DNA from: Bipolaris cookei
Taxonomy: Eukaryota; Ascomycota; Dothideomycetes; Pleosporales; Pleosporaceae
Direction of reading: 5' to 3'
Length of the DNA: 64,000 bases
Assembly (NCBI GenBank): GCA_002286855.1
Contig: NRSV01000053.1
Coordinates: 62,001-126,000, forward strand
The position numbers and the translations under genes are program-made. Shown piece by piece: positions 21,330 to 31,592 of the stretch (within the stretch, counting starts at the first letter, position 1; the number at the start of each line of letters is the position of its first letter). Below the pieces are notes generated by a model. That model did no database searches, was not told the origin of the DNA, and saw nothing but the letters and a program-made list of their open reading frames with translations.

Positions 21330-22914
21330 TTTCGTAATGCTCGACGCATAGGGTGGGATTGAATCAACTTCATCCTGCAAGACTTAAGATTTATGATGAC
21401 GACGACGACGATGACGTCGCATGAGAAAGATTTGCATATCTTTGGGAGGCGGGTAAAGAGCCTTTTCAACAAGTGTTTCACGGCGTCCAGGGCAAACGTT
21501 TACACCCATGATACCAGCCCGTTGTTCTTTCCAAAAAGTTAGATGCACGTTTCCTTTTCATATAGAGACAGCCTAGGGCAGGCTGTTAGATACAAAAGCT
21601 TCAACATTCGGGGCAGTAGTGCGTTATCAACGCGCACGTTGGCCTTTTCTTGCGCACGCCGCATGTGGAGGAAAGTCTAAGGACTACCAGATTAGGAGAA
21701 ATCAAACACGAGCCCGAGCGTCTGCTCTGGGCTAATACCTCAGCGCAGATGGGTCAGACATTTTACCAAGCCACATACAAACATGCCAGTTCCCAATGAT
21801 TGTGATGCACGTGTAACGACAAGGCATTGTCATCTAGCCCGGGTTTGTATATACAGGGATTCGATGGGGACGGATTCGGATAGTATACACGAGTATATGC
21901 TACCAAATAGCCGCCCGGACTATATATTGTCTCTATGTCCAGCACACCTATGATTTCCACTCTATAATCCAAGGAGTAAAGTTTCAAAAAAAGAAAAGAA
22001 AATGCAGTAACCAACATCAATCAAAAAAACACAACTCCGAGACGTTTGTGAACCCCCCAAGACATATGGCCGCCACGTGCACCCGTCACACATATACACA
22101 CAATCGTCCCTCCTGTCAAAAAGGAGTTTGAATTACAGCGACGACGACGACGACAACAACAACGGGGGGCAACGGCGGCTGCAACGGGCGAGCTAACAAG
22201 GGGACCCTGCATATTTACCTACTATTATCCGTAGTACTACCTTAAAAAAACGGGTGTCACACCTACTACACCTCGTGACAACTCCGAACTCCGGGGTTCT
22301 TCGGGCTCTTTATTTTTTTTGGGGGGGGGAGGAGGGGAAGGTGTGAGGGCACATGGAAAATCAAGAGTTAGAGCCGAGGATGGCGGGGCCAATGTATGGC
22401 GATGATGGCGGAGGCAGAACAACAAAGAGAGGAAGATGGAGTGGAGGAAGTGGTGGTTTGAGGGTTAGGGGTTTAGATGTGTAGTTGGTTGGTGGGTATT
22501 TGGGGGGGCTGGGGGAGTGCAAGGGTGGAGGAGGAGCAGGGGCCTAAGGCTGATGAGACAATGGTAAGATTGGGGGTAAAAATACACAAGCATAATAAAG
22601 AGTTCTCTTTCTTTCTTTTGTGATTCTCTCTTAGGGGATAACACGGAGGATTGGAAGAAATGTAGCCAAGATACCCAGTCGCTGTTATTTTATGCATAGA
22701 ATGGACAAGAGCTCAGAATATCATACATATGTACATACATGGTTGCTTCCCCCTCCCCCATATACTCCAACAACCCCCCAGAGCGGAATCGATATGAACA
22801 ACGTTATAAGCAGCACATGTATAAAAAAAGATCCGCCTACTTCAATCCTTACTCTTATTTGAACTTCTATTTCTTTTATTTAATTTCATCATATGCATGC
22901 AATCCGTCACAAGC
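21330..22914. other. Convergent spacer after SAM synthetase
   Basis: About 1.6 kb between two converging genes. Holds short simple repeats (GAC units near 21393-21416, CGACAA units near 22140-22160, G runs near 22320) and no convincing coding region or RNA gene. Confidence 0.45.
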
Positions 22915-24726
22915 TTACACTTCACCAGCAAATACACTGCCACTGCCTACACTTCCACCTAAATCCCAGTAATTTCTTGCTGAATTCCCGCTCCGCTTGC
23001 TCTTCTTAGTGCTCTGGCTAGCACAACTACTGCTACTCCTCAGCTTGGCCTTTTCCCTTAGTCCAGCTGGGGCCGACGGTGGTGAGTAGTATGTCGAGTA
23101 CCGTCTCGACGATGACTCCCTTTTGGTTTGAGCAACGGACGACGTCGGGAGTCTAGCATCGGTCGTCGTCCTATCTACCAAAGGGTGGTGTTGGCGGATG
23201 ATTGCTGCTCGGCGCGCTGAGCTCATGTTGTCGTCTTCTGCCCCTCCCGACCCCGGGGCACTGGTTCTGTGGGCAGACGATGGGGGATGTGAAATGCTCG
23301 ACCGCCGGGAAGAAAAGCGTTTAATGAGAAAGTTGAAAATCATTGTGACGTCAATCTCACGTTCCCAGTACTCGCGCTCGCGGGCAAGTTCTTCGGCAAT
23401 ATCGGGTGTTGGGGTGGGAGTTGCAACAGATGAATCCAACAATTCGGCTTCATTGGGTTCTTCTTCAATCCCCCATAACGAAGCTTCGCTACAGGTATGG
23501 GATGCTTGGGCTGGGAAAGTAGGGGCGAACTGGGCTGATGCAGGTAATGTGGTCGGCTGAGAACTTGCTGGTCGTGAGGATGTGGTGTCGGGCGCGAGGG
23601 TCGTATTAGATCTTACCGGTGTAAGACCTGCATAGTCTGGTATTGATTGTGTTTTTTGATATGTAGAGAAAGCTCCAGGGTGCTCAGAAAGTTGGTTGAC
23701 CAAGGTTCCTAGCTCCACGGCTACCCTCTCAAGTAGCTTCGTCTGCCACGCATCATCCGAAAACCGCGAGGCATCGATTCCTGCATCCTCCAGAACCTTA
23801 TCTGCGGAGAATTCAGTAGGTGTGCCAGGGGTGCGTGTTGGTGATTCATCTGATATTGTTTCTCCGAATATGACTGAGAGTGTGTTGTCGTCAAGACCAA
23901 TGAGATCTCGAATCACCCGTCGTGTTATCCGTTGCCAGAATGTGAGGCTCTCAGGATTTTCTTCAGATGAGTCGCTCTGTGCATCAGAAACCGATCGGGC
24001 CTGCTGGGGAACTGCACTCGATGGTTGTTGGGGTGCATTGGTACTCTCCCTTCGACTCCGTGTAGTACTAGCCATGCTCATTCGGCGTCTTCGCCTTGTT
24101 TCCCTCTCAATTTCCTCCAACAAGGCTTTACTTTGCTCCAACCGCCACCTCTCAATACGCTGCCGCTTCTCCTGTTCCGTGGTCATTTCGTCGGTATCGT
24201 CAAGCATCGTCAAATGTCGCTGCACACTCGAGCGCCGTCTGACTAGTCGCCTCCGCGAGCGTTCAAAGTGCCACATATGTTCTTGCATAGTCGAGTCTGG
24301 TTTGAATTCACCCAACCCATCGTGGGTCGGAAGCACGGTATCTCCACTTTCTTGCAGTCTGCTCACCGGGACACCGTATTCAGATGGTTCATGGAAGGCA
24401 TGCAGCCCATCATCGAGACTATCAAGTTCCTCCTCTGTGCCAAAAGACGTGCCGACATCATCGTCCTGATTCGAGCGAGCGACTGTTTCGAGTGAGCCAA
24501 ACTCACTGAAGCGCGACAGGCCAGCTGTCCGCGGTGTTCGCTCAGTCGAGGTGGTGTGTGTGCGGGTGGTGGTCGAGGGGGCAGGAGGCGAAAAGAGAAC
24601 CCACTCTGATTGCTCGAGAGATGTCTTGACTTGGGGCAAGGCGGGTGTGGCTTCATCGACGCGTCTTGGGCCATGGTAGGAAGTCTGGCGGCCGCTCTGT
24701 GGCCTATGCTGCTGTAAGAAGGCCAT
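22915..24726 (-). CDS. Unrecognised large, mostly disordered protein, 603 aa
   Basis: A single uninterrupted frame from ATG at 24726. I do not recognise the family. Most of the chain is low-complexity, rich in Ser, Thr, Arg, Pro and Glu. Two parts look ordered: a charged helix with coiled-coil character at about 175-225 (EKRQRIERWRLEQSKALLEE then runs of Arg), and a more hydrophobic block at about 265-300 (FWQRITRRVIRDLIGLDDNT) that continues into DDAWQTKLLERVAVELGTLV near 335-355. A further segment, EYWEREIDVTMIFNFLIKRF, sits near 480. No membrane span or signal peptide. The regular frame of 1.8 kb is strong evidence for a gene. A transposon lies 262 bp upstream of its start codon. Confidence 0.8.
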   Translation of the reverse strand: MAFLQQHRPQSGRQTSYHGPRRVDEATPALPQVKTSLEQSEWVLFSPPAPSTTTRTHTTSTERTPRTAGLSRFSEFGSLETVARSNQDDDVGTSFGTEEELDSLDDGLHAFHEPSEYGVPVSRLQESGDTVLPTHDGLGEFKPDSTMQEHMWHFERSRRRLVRRRSSVQRHLTMLDDTDEMTTEQEKRQRIERWRLEQSKALLEEIERETRRRRRMSMASTTRSRRESTNAPQQPSSAVPQQARSVSDAQSDSSEENPESLTFWQRITRRVIRDLIGLDDNTLSVIFGETISDESPTRTPGTPTEFSADKVLEDAGIDASRFSDDAWQTKLLERVAVELGTLVNQLSEHPGAFSTYQKTQSIPDYAGLTPVRSNTTLAPDTTSSRPASSQPTTLPASAQFAPTFPAQASHTCSEASLWGIEEEPNEAELLDSSVATPTPTPDIAEELAREREYWEREIDVTMIFNFLIKRFSSRRSSISHPPSSAHRTSAPGSGGAEDDNMSSARRAAIIRQHHPLVDRTTTDARLPTSSVAQTKRESSSRRYSTYYSPPSAPAGLREKAKLRSSSSCASQSTKKSKRSGNSARNYWDLGGSVGSGSVFAGEV

Positions 24727-24989
24727 AGTGCGGTAGGGCTAGTTTGGTGTCCAAGTTTGCTGGTAGTGGCGATGAGGGAGTCACGGCTTCGGGAATCAAG
24801 GCACGTGGACGTCGACCAGACGGCGAGAGCGATGAGCGGTTTGGTGGTGTGCTGTGACTTGAGGGGATGGCAGGGTGGGATGAGCACGTTGCCCGGACGG
24901 CAGATTCTTTGTTTTATCGACGTGCTGGTCGCATGCCCCCCTTGCGAGCTTCAAATGCGTTAGCGGAGCGAGGAGAAAGCGCAGGTGTA

Positions 24990-25025
24990 CAGAGGTGCCT
25001 CCCAAAAGTTCTTGCTGACAGGGAT
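24990..25025 (+). repeat. Left terminal inverted repeat of the Tc1-like element
   Basis: 36 bp, exact reverse complement of 26440-26475; preceded by the TA duplication at 24988-24989. Confidence 0.95.
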
Positions 25026-25036
25026 CATCTAGATTA

Positions 25037-26347
25037 CTACCGAAATACTACCGAAGCTTGATCGGATCTGTCCCGCCGCCCCTCCTTATACTCATTACCA
25101 CCATTAAGTCGAATTATTTCCTCAATATGAAATGGAATACGCTCTATCCAAGCTTGTATTTGGTGTTGAGGCAGCTCCTCCCACCAGTGTAGCCACGCCT
25201 TTGTGCCATCTGCTCTATTTTTTGGTGCTCCTTTACTCGTTGTTCTCCTTTTAAGCCATGACCAAGCTGGCTCAATAGCGTTGAGATCAGGTGAATTACC
25301 ACACCAAATAAGCTGCTCCACTCCCTGGTGTTCATATACTAGACGCTGCGCATGATGAGCATGCGAAGGAGCCTTATCTTCTTGAACAATCGTACGTGGT
25401 CTCCTTTTTTGGCACTCCTTTGCAAAGGGTATAAGCTTTGGGAGTAGAACCTCAGTCTGGTAGCGCCACCAATCAACCCCACCTCCACCATCGCGAGTCA
25501 GCTTGCCAGTCTCTTTTGTAAATCTCCACTGAGGAGATCTGCCTGGCTTGTTTCTTAATCCTAACCTCTTCATGCCTGTTGTAAGCTCCCACTGCTCTCT
25601 CATAACTGGCTCCAAAGCTTGGTTCATCTCTTCAATCTGAAGAGCTGCTCGTCTCTTCTCCTGTGCAGTCTCTGGTCTCCAGACGTGACAAGGTCCCTTC
25701 TGATCGTACGAGAAGCAGCCCCAGAACATGAACTCAGAGTAGCCCTTCCACCGCTCGCGAATGACAGACTTGTTAAATACCTCATCTGGTCGTCGCCAGA
25801 CGCGATAGCCACCACGCCGGTGGTTGAGTACGACGGAGGTCTCATCTGTCCAGATAACATTTTTCCAATCCTCCAGCGTCCAATCTCTGTGCGCAAGACA
25901 CCACTCAAGCCGCTCCTGTCTCATCTTCTGTGTCAACCCAGGCTTCTTCGTTGGCTTCGTCTTGTTGTAGCCCGCTGCTTTGAGTACTCTCCATACGGTA
26001 GTGTGAGAAACGTCGTAGCCGCGAATACTAAGGTCACCAGCTATATCAGCGCAGCTCTTCTCTCTACCGTACCTATCGCGGCGTACTTTTTCTAGGGTAG
26101 CTTCGTAGATATCTTCTTGCTTACGAGGGCGGCCAGCGCGAGGAGCATCCTCTAAGTATTCAGGTAGAAGCTTAATAGTGGGCGCGTTAGGCTCAAAGCC
26201 TCGTTGGCAGGCTCTGCCATAAACTGAGTCAATCGTACGTGGTGAAATACCCGTTATTGCACTAATCTGATTGGTAGATTTACCACCAAAAGGAGATTTC
26301 AATGTAACAATCAAGGCACGAGTACAGATATCAGTATTTGGAGCCAT
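25037..26347 (-). CDS. Tc1-like DD34E transposase, 436 aa
   Basis: Cut-and-paste transposase. The N-terminus has two helix-turn-helix regions for binding the inverted repeats: QISAITGISPRTIDSVYGRA at about 28-47, and DIAGDLSIRGYDVSHTTVWR at about 101-120. The catalytic core has Asp 168 in VIWTDETSV, Asp 324 in IVQEDKAPSHAH, and Glu 359 in SPDLNAIEPAWSWLKRR. The spacing of 34 residues between the second and third acidic residues is the Tc1 signature. The ATG at 26347 lies 92 bp inside the right terminus. No stop or frameshift is present. Whether it is expressed cannot be told from sequence. Confidence 0.95.
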   Translation of the reverse strand: MAPNTDICTRALIVTLKSPFGGKSTNQISAITGISPRTIDSVYGRACQRGFEPNAPTIKLLPEYLEDAPRAGRPRKQEDIYEATLEKVRRDRYGREKSCADIAGDLSIRGYDVSHTTVWRVLKAAGYNKTKPTKKPGLTQKMRQERLEWCLAHRDWTLEDWKNVIWTDETSVVLNHRRGGYRVWRRPDEVFNKSVIRERWKGYSEFMFWGCFSYDQKGPCHVWRPETAQEKRRAALQIEEMNQALEPVMREQWELTTGMKRLGLRNKPGRSPQWRFTKETGKLTRDGGGGVDWWRYQTEVLLPKLIPFAKECQKRRPRTIVQEDKAPSHAHHAQRLVYEHQGVEQLIWCGNSPDLNAIEPAWSWLKRRTTSKGAPKNRADGTKAWLHWWEELPQHQIQAWIERIPFHIEEIIRLNGGNEYKEGRRDRSDQASVVFR

Positions 26348-26439
26348 TTTTTATTCAAAAACACCAAAAAAATGAGTAGATCTGCTCCTCCAGCTCTAAG
26401 AAAAACTTGGTGGGTGCCAAGACAGTCGGCCCGATAGAT

Positions 26440-26475
26440 ATCCCTGTCAGCAAGAACTTTTGGGAGGCACCTCTG
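26440..26475 (-). repeat. Right terminal inverted repeat of the Tc1-like element
   Basis: 36 bp, exact reverse complement of the left terminus; followed by TA at 26476-26477. Confidence 0.95.
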
Positions 26476-26477
26476 TA

Positions 26478-27579
26478 TGATAGACAGATGGCGCTATGGC
26501 GGCACTAGTGCCAAACAGGTTGTTTACTGCAGGCGTAAGCGGTGGACGATCTGGCGCAATTCTCGGGAAGCGGGCGGGGATCCTGCGACCCAGAAACAAA
26601 AATCAGAGGCAGAAGAAAAGCAGACGTGGCGATGGCACGAGCGGAGCTGAAGCTGACGGGATGCAGGCCGGCGTGCTTGGGCGTTGGTTCAAGTGTATGT
26701 ATGTGAGCATGTATGCTGTATGCAGTTGGGGAAGGCGTAGGGCCGCAGCGTTGATAAGATAACGACATGCACCTACTTTAGGGGTCCCACCCCCGTGTCT
26801 GACGGCGGCCAAATTGTTCGACTGATGACGAGATGAGCCAACGATTACTCACTTGCGGCATGCTCCTTTGCTCTGCGTTGGAGTCGCCCGTCCGAAGAAG
26901 GGCCAGCCCCGTCTGCTCCCGACTCAATGGGCGTTGTCGGGCGCCAGACCTTGGGTCATGAATAGGGCTAAAAGACGTCACGCAATCGCCCATGCCCACG
27001 CGTCCTCGTGCAAGTTGCAAGTGTGCCCCCAACTCGGCCTCTACGCCCCTCAGATTCCTCCTGCCTGCCAACCAATGACTATCACTCCAGGAAATCGCTC
27101 TGTTTGAGCCATGGAGCCAGAGACTGAGCTGACTAGGCAATCTGTTGTTTTCCGATATACCTACGAAGACACCGTGGTCGACGTCAGATATCCCGAGCCA
27201 TTTCCGCACTAGCCATGACATCTGTCTCGGCGACTTTCGCCCGCTAAACTTTCTCTACACGGCAACACCAGTGAATATATGACATACCCTCGTAACGAAC
27301 TTCATGTTTTTTTTCTAGGAATATTTCCCCTGACTCACTCAGAGGGAAACACTGCGTTTCAAATCTCGACCTTGATGTGCATGCTCCAACAAAGGGCAAC
27401 TTTAATGTTAGAGCAAGAAAAAGGTTCATTTGCGCGTACGGGGACTACGTATGTAGGTATCTCAAAACAACGCCAGCGTGATATAGTAGTACAGATGCAA
27501 CAAAACGCCTTGCAGCTATACGATCAGTGTAAACAATAATCATCCCAATCAATCATTCTGGCCGCCATGACTTCAGTCT
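26478..27579. other. Spacer between the transposon and the Vps62-family gene
   Basis: About 1.1 kb with frames on both strands (for example 26778-27221 minus) that show no domain or splice support. I see nothing definite. Confidence 0.4.
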
Positions 27580-29280
27580 TCAAGATGCAGAATCATACTC
27601 TGCTCCAAAAACGCGTTTCGCGTCTTCTTCGCTCATCTCCTCGCCCTCGCCAAGATCGGACCATGTCTTGACAATATGCGACCTCTCTCCAGCACGCCTC
27701 TTAAGAATGCATTCACCATTGCCTTGACAAATCTCTTGCCGTCCAAGGTTCTTGAAACGAGGCCCCAACGGCCCGTTGACGTAATGATATTGGCCCAAGA
27801 AGCGGTATTGTCGGGGGTCGCTAAGCGGGTAAAATTTGTCGCCCCAGTGGCCAGCAAAGTAGAACCACGATGTCGGCGCGATGGGGTTGAGGTTAGATGA
27901 GGCAAGTCGGTCCGTCCGATAATCGTACTTGTACGAGTACATGTTGAGTATAGGGTCCCAGAGAGGGCCACGATCGGTAACGTCGTGCAGAATGCCACCT
28001 GGCAGAACATATGGATGAGTGCCCTCAGTCGCATACATGGCGTGGGTTCCCGTGGCAGAAAAGCCGATAGGCTAAATTTGTCAGTTTAAGTCATTATATT
28101 GTACATTGAATCAGCTTACCCTCTTTCCACTCTTCTCTACGGCGTCCCAGGCGTATGCTTCACCAAAACTGTGTTCACTAAAGAACACTGCCTTTGGTTC
28201 GCCGTGGTGAAACCGGACCACGGTGTGCTCCCAGTCACCCACATGATTACCGAAACGTACGTTGAAGACTGCATTGCCGAGGTTGTAGCTGTAGAAGAAG
28301 AACCAGAAGGCGTCGACAACTCCGTCGCCCTTGTCTACCACAACCAATGGCACAGGTGCATCGCTACGCCCGCCAACAACCCTCTTGCCCTTGTACTTCC
28401 GGCGCACACGACGCAGTTCTGGCCGCCAATATCTGTCATCATCATCGTCATCGTCGTCGTCGTCGTCGATAAGTTCGTCGCCTTCGGGTGTGCTTGTGGG
28501 AATGGGCCCTCCAGGAGCTGATGGGTTAGGTCGAATGCCACCTCGCCCTTTGGTATCACCCTTGCCGACGTGCCACCAACTTGACTTCTTGCCTTCTCTG
28601 TCTTCTGTAAGATGCCCTTTGGCTCCATCATCATGCTGCGGGTCATCGCCATCGTCATCTCTATTTTCTGGTACATTGGGAATATTGTAATCTGCACCCA
28701 GCCACGCCGGGTGATCCTCTACATTGTCATCGCTCTGCAGGTACACAAATCTCCCCCACTTGTTAAGTTGCCCAAGATTGCTGATGGTTGGGTGGTCGCT
28801 TTGGGCTTGAATAGGCGTGTAGTTCAGATGAGGTGTCGTGTGCACCAAATGATCAGCCATATCTCCTGGCCAGTATTCTTCTCCAGAGAACAGGTGTATC
28901 AGAGGCGCATGGTCTATAACGTATTGTGGGATATCGAGCTCGGGATCTGGCTTGTAGTCTGCGGGAATGTCCCGCGCATCTTTCCAGAAGTCATTCAGGT
29001 CGGTCTTGGCCGCCTCCTCTATAATAACCGTCTGGCCTTGTATGTCGGATGCTGCAGTGGTCCAGTGTGCTTGATTCAGATGCGCCAGGCCACATATCCC
29101 AAACCAACTGCACGCTTTGCGATCTAGCCAAGATTTTGAAGATGCAACCCATTCGGTTTCATCTGCGCGCTCATCCCCGGGTGTCAACTTTTCGAACAGG
29201 AAATCCTGGTAAAAGTGCGAAAACGTGAATAACCCGAATAATGCGCCCCCAGCGACAACAGCAGGTTTCCTGCCCTTCAT
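27580..29280 (-). CDS. Vps62-family protein (DUF946-type), N-terminus uncertain
   Basis: Resembles fungal vacuolar protein sorting-associated Vps62-like proteins; the family's biochemical role is not well defined. Exons 29280-28120 and 28071-27580 give 550 aa from the ATG at 29280. The open frame continues upstream to about 29571, just after an acceptor-like CTAACTAGTCAG, so one or more 5' exons are likely but I could not join them in frame. A hydrophobic segment (PAVVAGGALFGLFTFSHF) lies near the chosen start. Family signatures are YVIDHAPLIHLFSGEEYWP, HVGDWEHTVVRF, and, across the exon junction, KRPIGFSATGTHAMYA. An acidic linker has eleven consecutive Asp (about 28440-28472). A strong GTGAGT donor at 29899 may belong to an upstream exon. 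Confidence 0.82.
28440..28472 (-). repeat. Asp-codon (GAC/GAT) microsatellite in the Vps62-family gene
   Basis: Trinucleotide run encoding eleven consecutive aspartates in a disordered loop. Likely to vary in length. Confidence 0.85.
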
Positions 29281-29571
29281 TTCCGTCTCCTTCTCGCCCA
29301 ACGAGCTCTCAACGCCAGCGCCAGATGTGTGAGCCTGCTCAGACGAGTCTTGTTGCAAAGGATGTGTTATAGGGATATCGATGGTAGGAATGAATTCTTT
29401 ATCGTGGGTGTCTTGCGCAGCATCTGGCTTCTCGATCGAAGTATCGGAAGAGTACGTCGCTATCGGAGGGTATTCAGGTATATCAGCCTCGGGCGTGGGA
29501 AGCAATGAAGGCAGGGCTGCTTGCAGTGGAATCTGCACTCCGCCATGATGCAAGTACGGAACGAGTGGCAC

Positions 29572-30523
29572 TGACTAGTTAGCTTCCATCCACAAGCTCC
29601 GAATGAAGACGCCACATAATAACCCTATACGGGATCTCTGAAGCCGGCACTGCCGGTATGCTGACAAAGAAGCTGCAGGTGACAGGTATGATTGTTGTGA
29701 GCGGCAGTGGATTAGCTTTGCGCTGGGCAACGCAGGGAACAGCCGCAATAATGAGCGACACTGTGACTGTGGGAAGGCCCACCAGGGCTGGATTTGAGCT
29801 AATGGCACGCTCGAAATCCGGCAGGGAACGGACACGGCGGAAGGTAATGATGACCCGAAATGGTGTTGTATGGCCGGACTTGGGCGGGAGCAGACTCACT
29901 GATGTAGAGTAGATAAGCGCAGACAGCCGATTGGCGCTAGCGTCACGTCGGGGAGATGCACAGTGGTTAGTAAAAGAATGCGACTGATATATATCAAGCA
30001 AGAACGTATGCAATAGACATTTTGTGCAGAGTGGCGCGCAGTGGTGGTTGATGCGTTCTGGATGGTTGCCGGCTGGGCGTACGTCGTCAGCGCTAGCTGG
30101 GGACGATGCGGGAACCTCGGCAGGCAAGCGACTCTCCATGGCATGAACCTGGAATCCAGGCACGGCCTATCGATACAACACGTTATCGATAGATGAGCCA
30201 TGTGTGCAGCTTGTGTAGTCTGTGTCTCTGTATAGCCAGCGTGGCTGTAGGCGGCGCATCAGTGTGGCAGACGTGGCCTCACTTGCGGACAACCATCCAG
30301 TGCCGCATCCAGTCGCGACGCGAGACGCATGCAGATGCAAAAGACTACTTCTCTCCATAGAGTAGGACATATCGTTGACCATCTATCTTAATGCGATGCA
30401 TGCTGTATGCACGCCCAACTTTAGGCTCATGCCCCACCCTTCCGCAGCTCTGTGCCAAAAAAAAATATGCATACTGGAGACGTACAGGCTCGGTCCGGTA
30501 TAAACGCAAAAAAAGAATGGTTG
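29572..30523. other. Region upstream of the Vps62-family gene
   Basis: Probably contains the missing 5' exon or leader of the Vps62-family gene on the minus strand: a minus-strand frame runs through 29579-30150 and a GTGAGT donor sits at 29899, but no combination of sites gave a continuous protein. 30164-30523 shows nothing recognisable. Confidence 0.35.
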
Positions 30524-30609
30524 TCTCCGCTCCCAGAATCGAACTAGGGACCTTTCGATTACAATTGCAATTACAGTCGAACGTGATAAACCAACTACAC
30601 CAAGCGGAG
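30524..30609 (-). tRNA. tRNA-Tyr (anticodon GTA) with an 11-nt intron
   Basis: Folds by hand into a full cloverleaf: 7-bp acceptor stem CTCCGCT/AGCGGAG with the eukaryotic tyrosine identity pair C1-G72 and discriminator A73 (30524), D-arm GTGT/TCAC, anticodon stem TTCGA/TCGAA, variable loop AGGTC, and T-arm CCTAG/CTGGG with loop TTCGATT. The anticodon loop has 18 nt instead of 7; placing the standard intron after position 37 leaves anticodon GTA (30574-30572) and an intron at 30570-30560. Nuclear tRNA-Tyr genes characteristically carry an intron at this position. Confidence 0.93.
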
Positions 30610-30818
30610 TTGTACGACTTTTCAGCCATGCTTGGACTTATGATGGAAGGAAATGAAATAAAAATGATTATTATTCTCAGTAGTAATTCTGTGCAAAAAA
30701 TCGTACCAAAGATCGGTTCGAAAACTTCGGCTATAAATCACCATCTTCCAATGCCTTTCAACTGACCCCACTGCGCTGCATCTTCCATTACCTTGAGCTT
30801 TTGAAAGCGTTTAACACC

Positions 30819-31592
30819 ATGACTAACATCGAAGATGACGAATGGGAATACGAGTACGATGAGACAGAAACGGAGGACTTTTATATTCCCTTGGATCTTT
30901 CCAATGTTCCAGCAGCTCAAATCCCTATGGTGTCGCAAAGTAGGCCGGGCCACCCAACTTTGCTCAAAAGCCGACTGCGCGCGTTGAACGCAGCTCGAGG
31001 TCAGCCGGTCGAGGTCGCAGCCGGTGTAAACACCAGACAAGAAACGGCCAACATGGGCGAAGTGCAAGTGATTGGGTTGCATACGCCGAATCCATTGGTC
31101 ATGTATAACGGCCAGTTGTTGAGTTGCCATTGGACCTCGACTATCGGAACCGACATGTTCTTCGTGAAACCGGATGCGGATGCGGATGCGGACACAACCC
31201 AGCCATTACGATCTTTGCCATCGGTCGACTTGTTATCTCTGGGGTCTGCCAAATTGGTTGCAAAAGTTGGACGACTGCGGCCGCGCGATGATGTCAACCT
31301 CGCTGATGATGCACAACAGCCGATTGAATCTATGCAGAGTGCGGGTGGTGGTTCAAGTCAGGCCGCTGTGACTTCCGGTAAAAGTGAAGGACGACAATCT
31401 GGTGGCGAGGTCAAGGCAACGTCGACCAACTTCCTTGCACGACTAAACGAGGCAAAATCGAAGAGAGGGGAGAAGTCGCAATTGGCAATCTCCAAAACAT
31501 CTGACGGGTCTCGTCTAGTTGCGGAGAAAGCAAATGTTGTGGCCGGAGCCTCGTTGCAAGAAAACGGCGATACGGTTATGGGAGGCGTATGA
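30819..31592 (+). CDS. TFIIIC tau55/Tfc7-like subunit (triple-barrel domain)
   Basis: Probable small subunit of RNA polymerase III factor TFIIIC, which binds tRNA gene promoters. Single exon, 257 aa, first ATG at 30819. The N-terminus has the acidic signature DDEWEYEYDETETEDFYIPLDL. The half-barrel strands appear in QVIGLHTPNPLVMYNGQLLSCHWTS (positions about 85-109) ending GTDMFF, which is the part resembling the TFIIIC triple-barrel domain. The remainder is disordered, rich in Ser, Gln, Ala and Lys. It starts 210 bp from a tRNA-Tyr gene, which is amusing but probably coincidental. The fold resemblance is good; subunit identity is inferred. Confidence 0.8.
   Translation: MTNIEDDEWEYEYDETETEDFYIPLDLSNVPAAQIPMVSQSRPGHPTLLKSRLRALNAARGQPVEVAAGVNTRQETANMGEVQVIGLHTPNPLVMYNGQLLSCHWTSTIGTDMFFVKPDADADADTTQPLRSLPSVDLLSLGSAKLVAKVGRLRPRDDVNLADDAQQPIESMQSAGGGSSQAAVTSGKSEGRQSGGEVKATSTNFLARLNEAKSKRGEKSQLAISKTSDGSRLVAEKANVVAGASLQENGDTVMGGV

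Larger units (their letters stand above)
24990..26475 (-). mobile_element. Tc1-like DNA transposon, apparently complete
   Basis: A 1,486-bp element bounded by perfect 36-bp terminal inverted repeats (24990-25025 and 26440-26475, outer ends CAGAGGTGCC...), flanked on both sides by TA, the target duplication of Tc1/mariner elements. It contains one full-length transposase gene on the minus strand. Identical termini and an undamaged gene suggest recent insertion. The undamaged gene also means this copy has escaped repeat-induced point mutation. It sits in the probable promoter of the 603-aa gene to its left. Confidence 0.95.

Noticed and set aside
26778..27221. 147-aa minus-strand frame right of the transposon
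   Set aside because: No domain, mixed composition and no splice or promoter support; overlaps an opposite-strand frame of equal quality.
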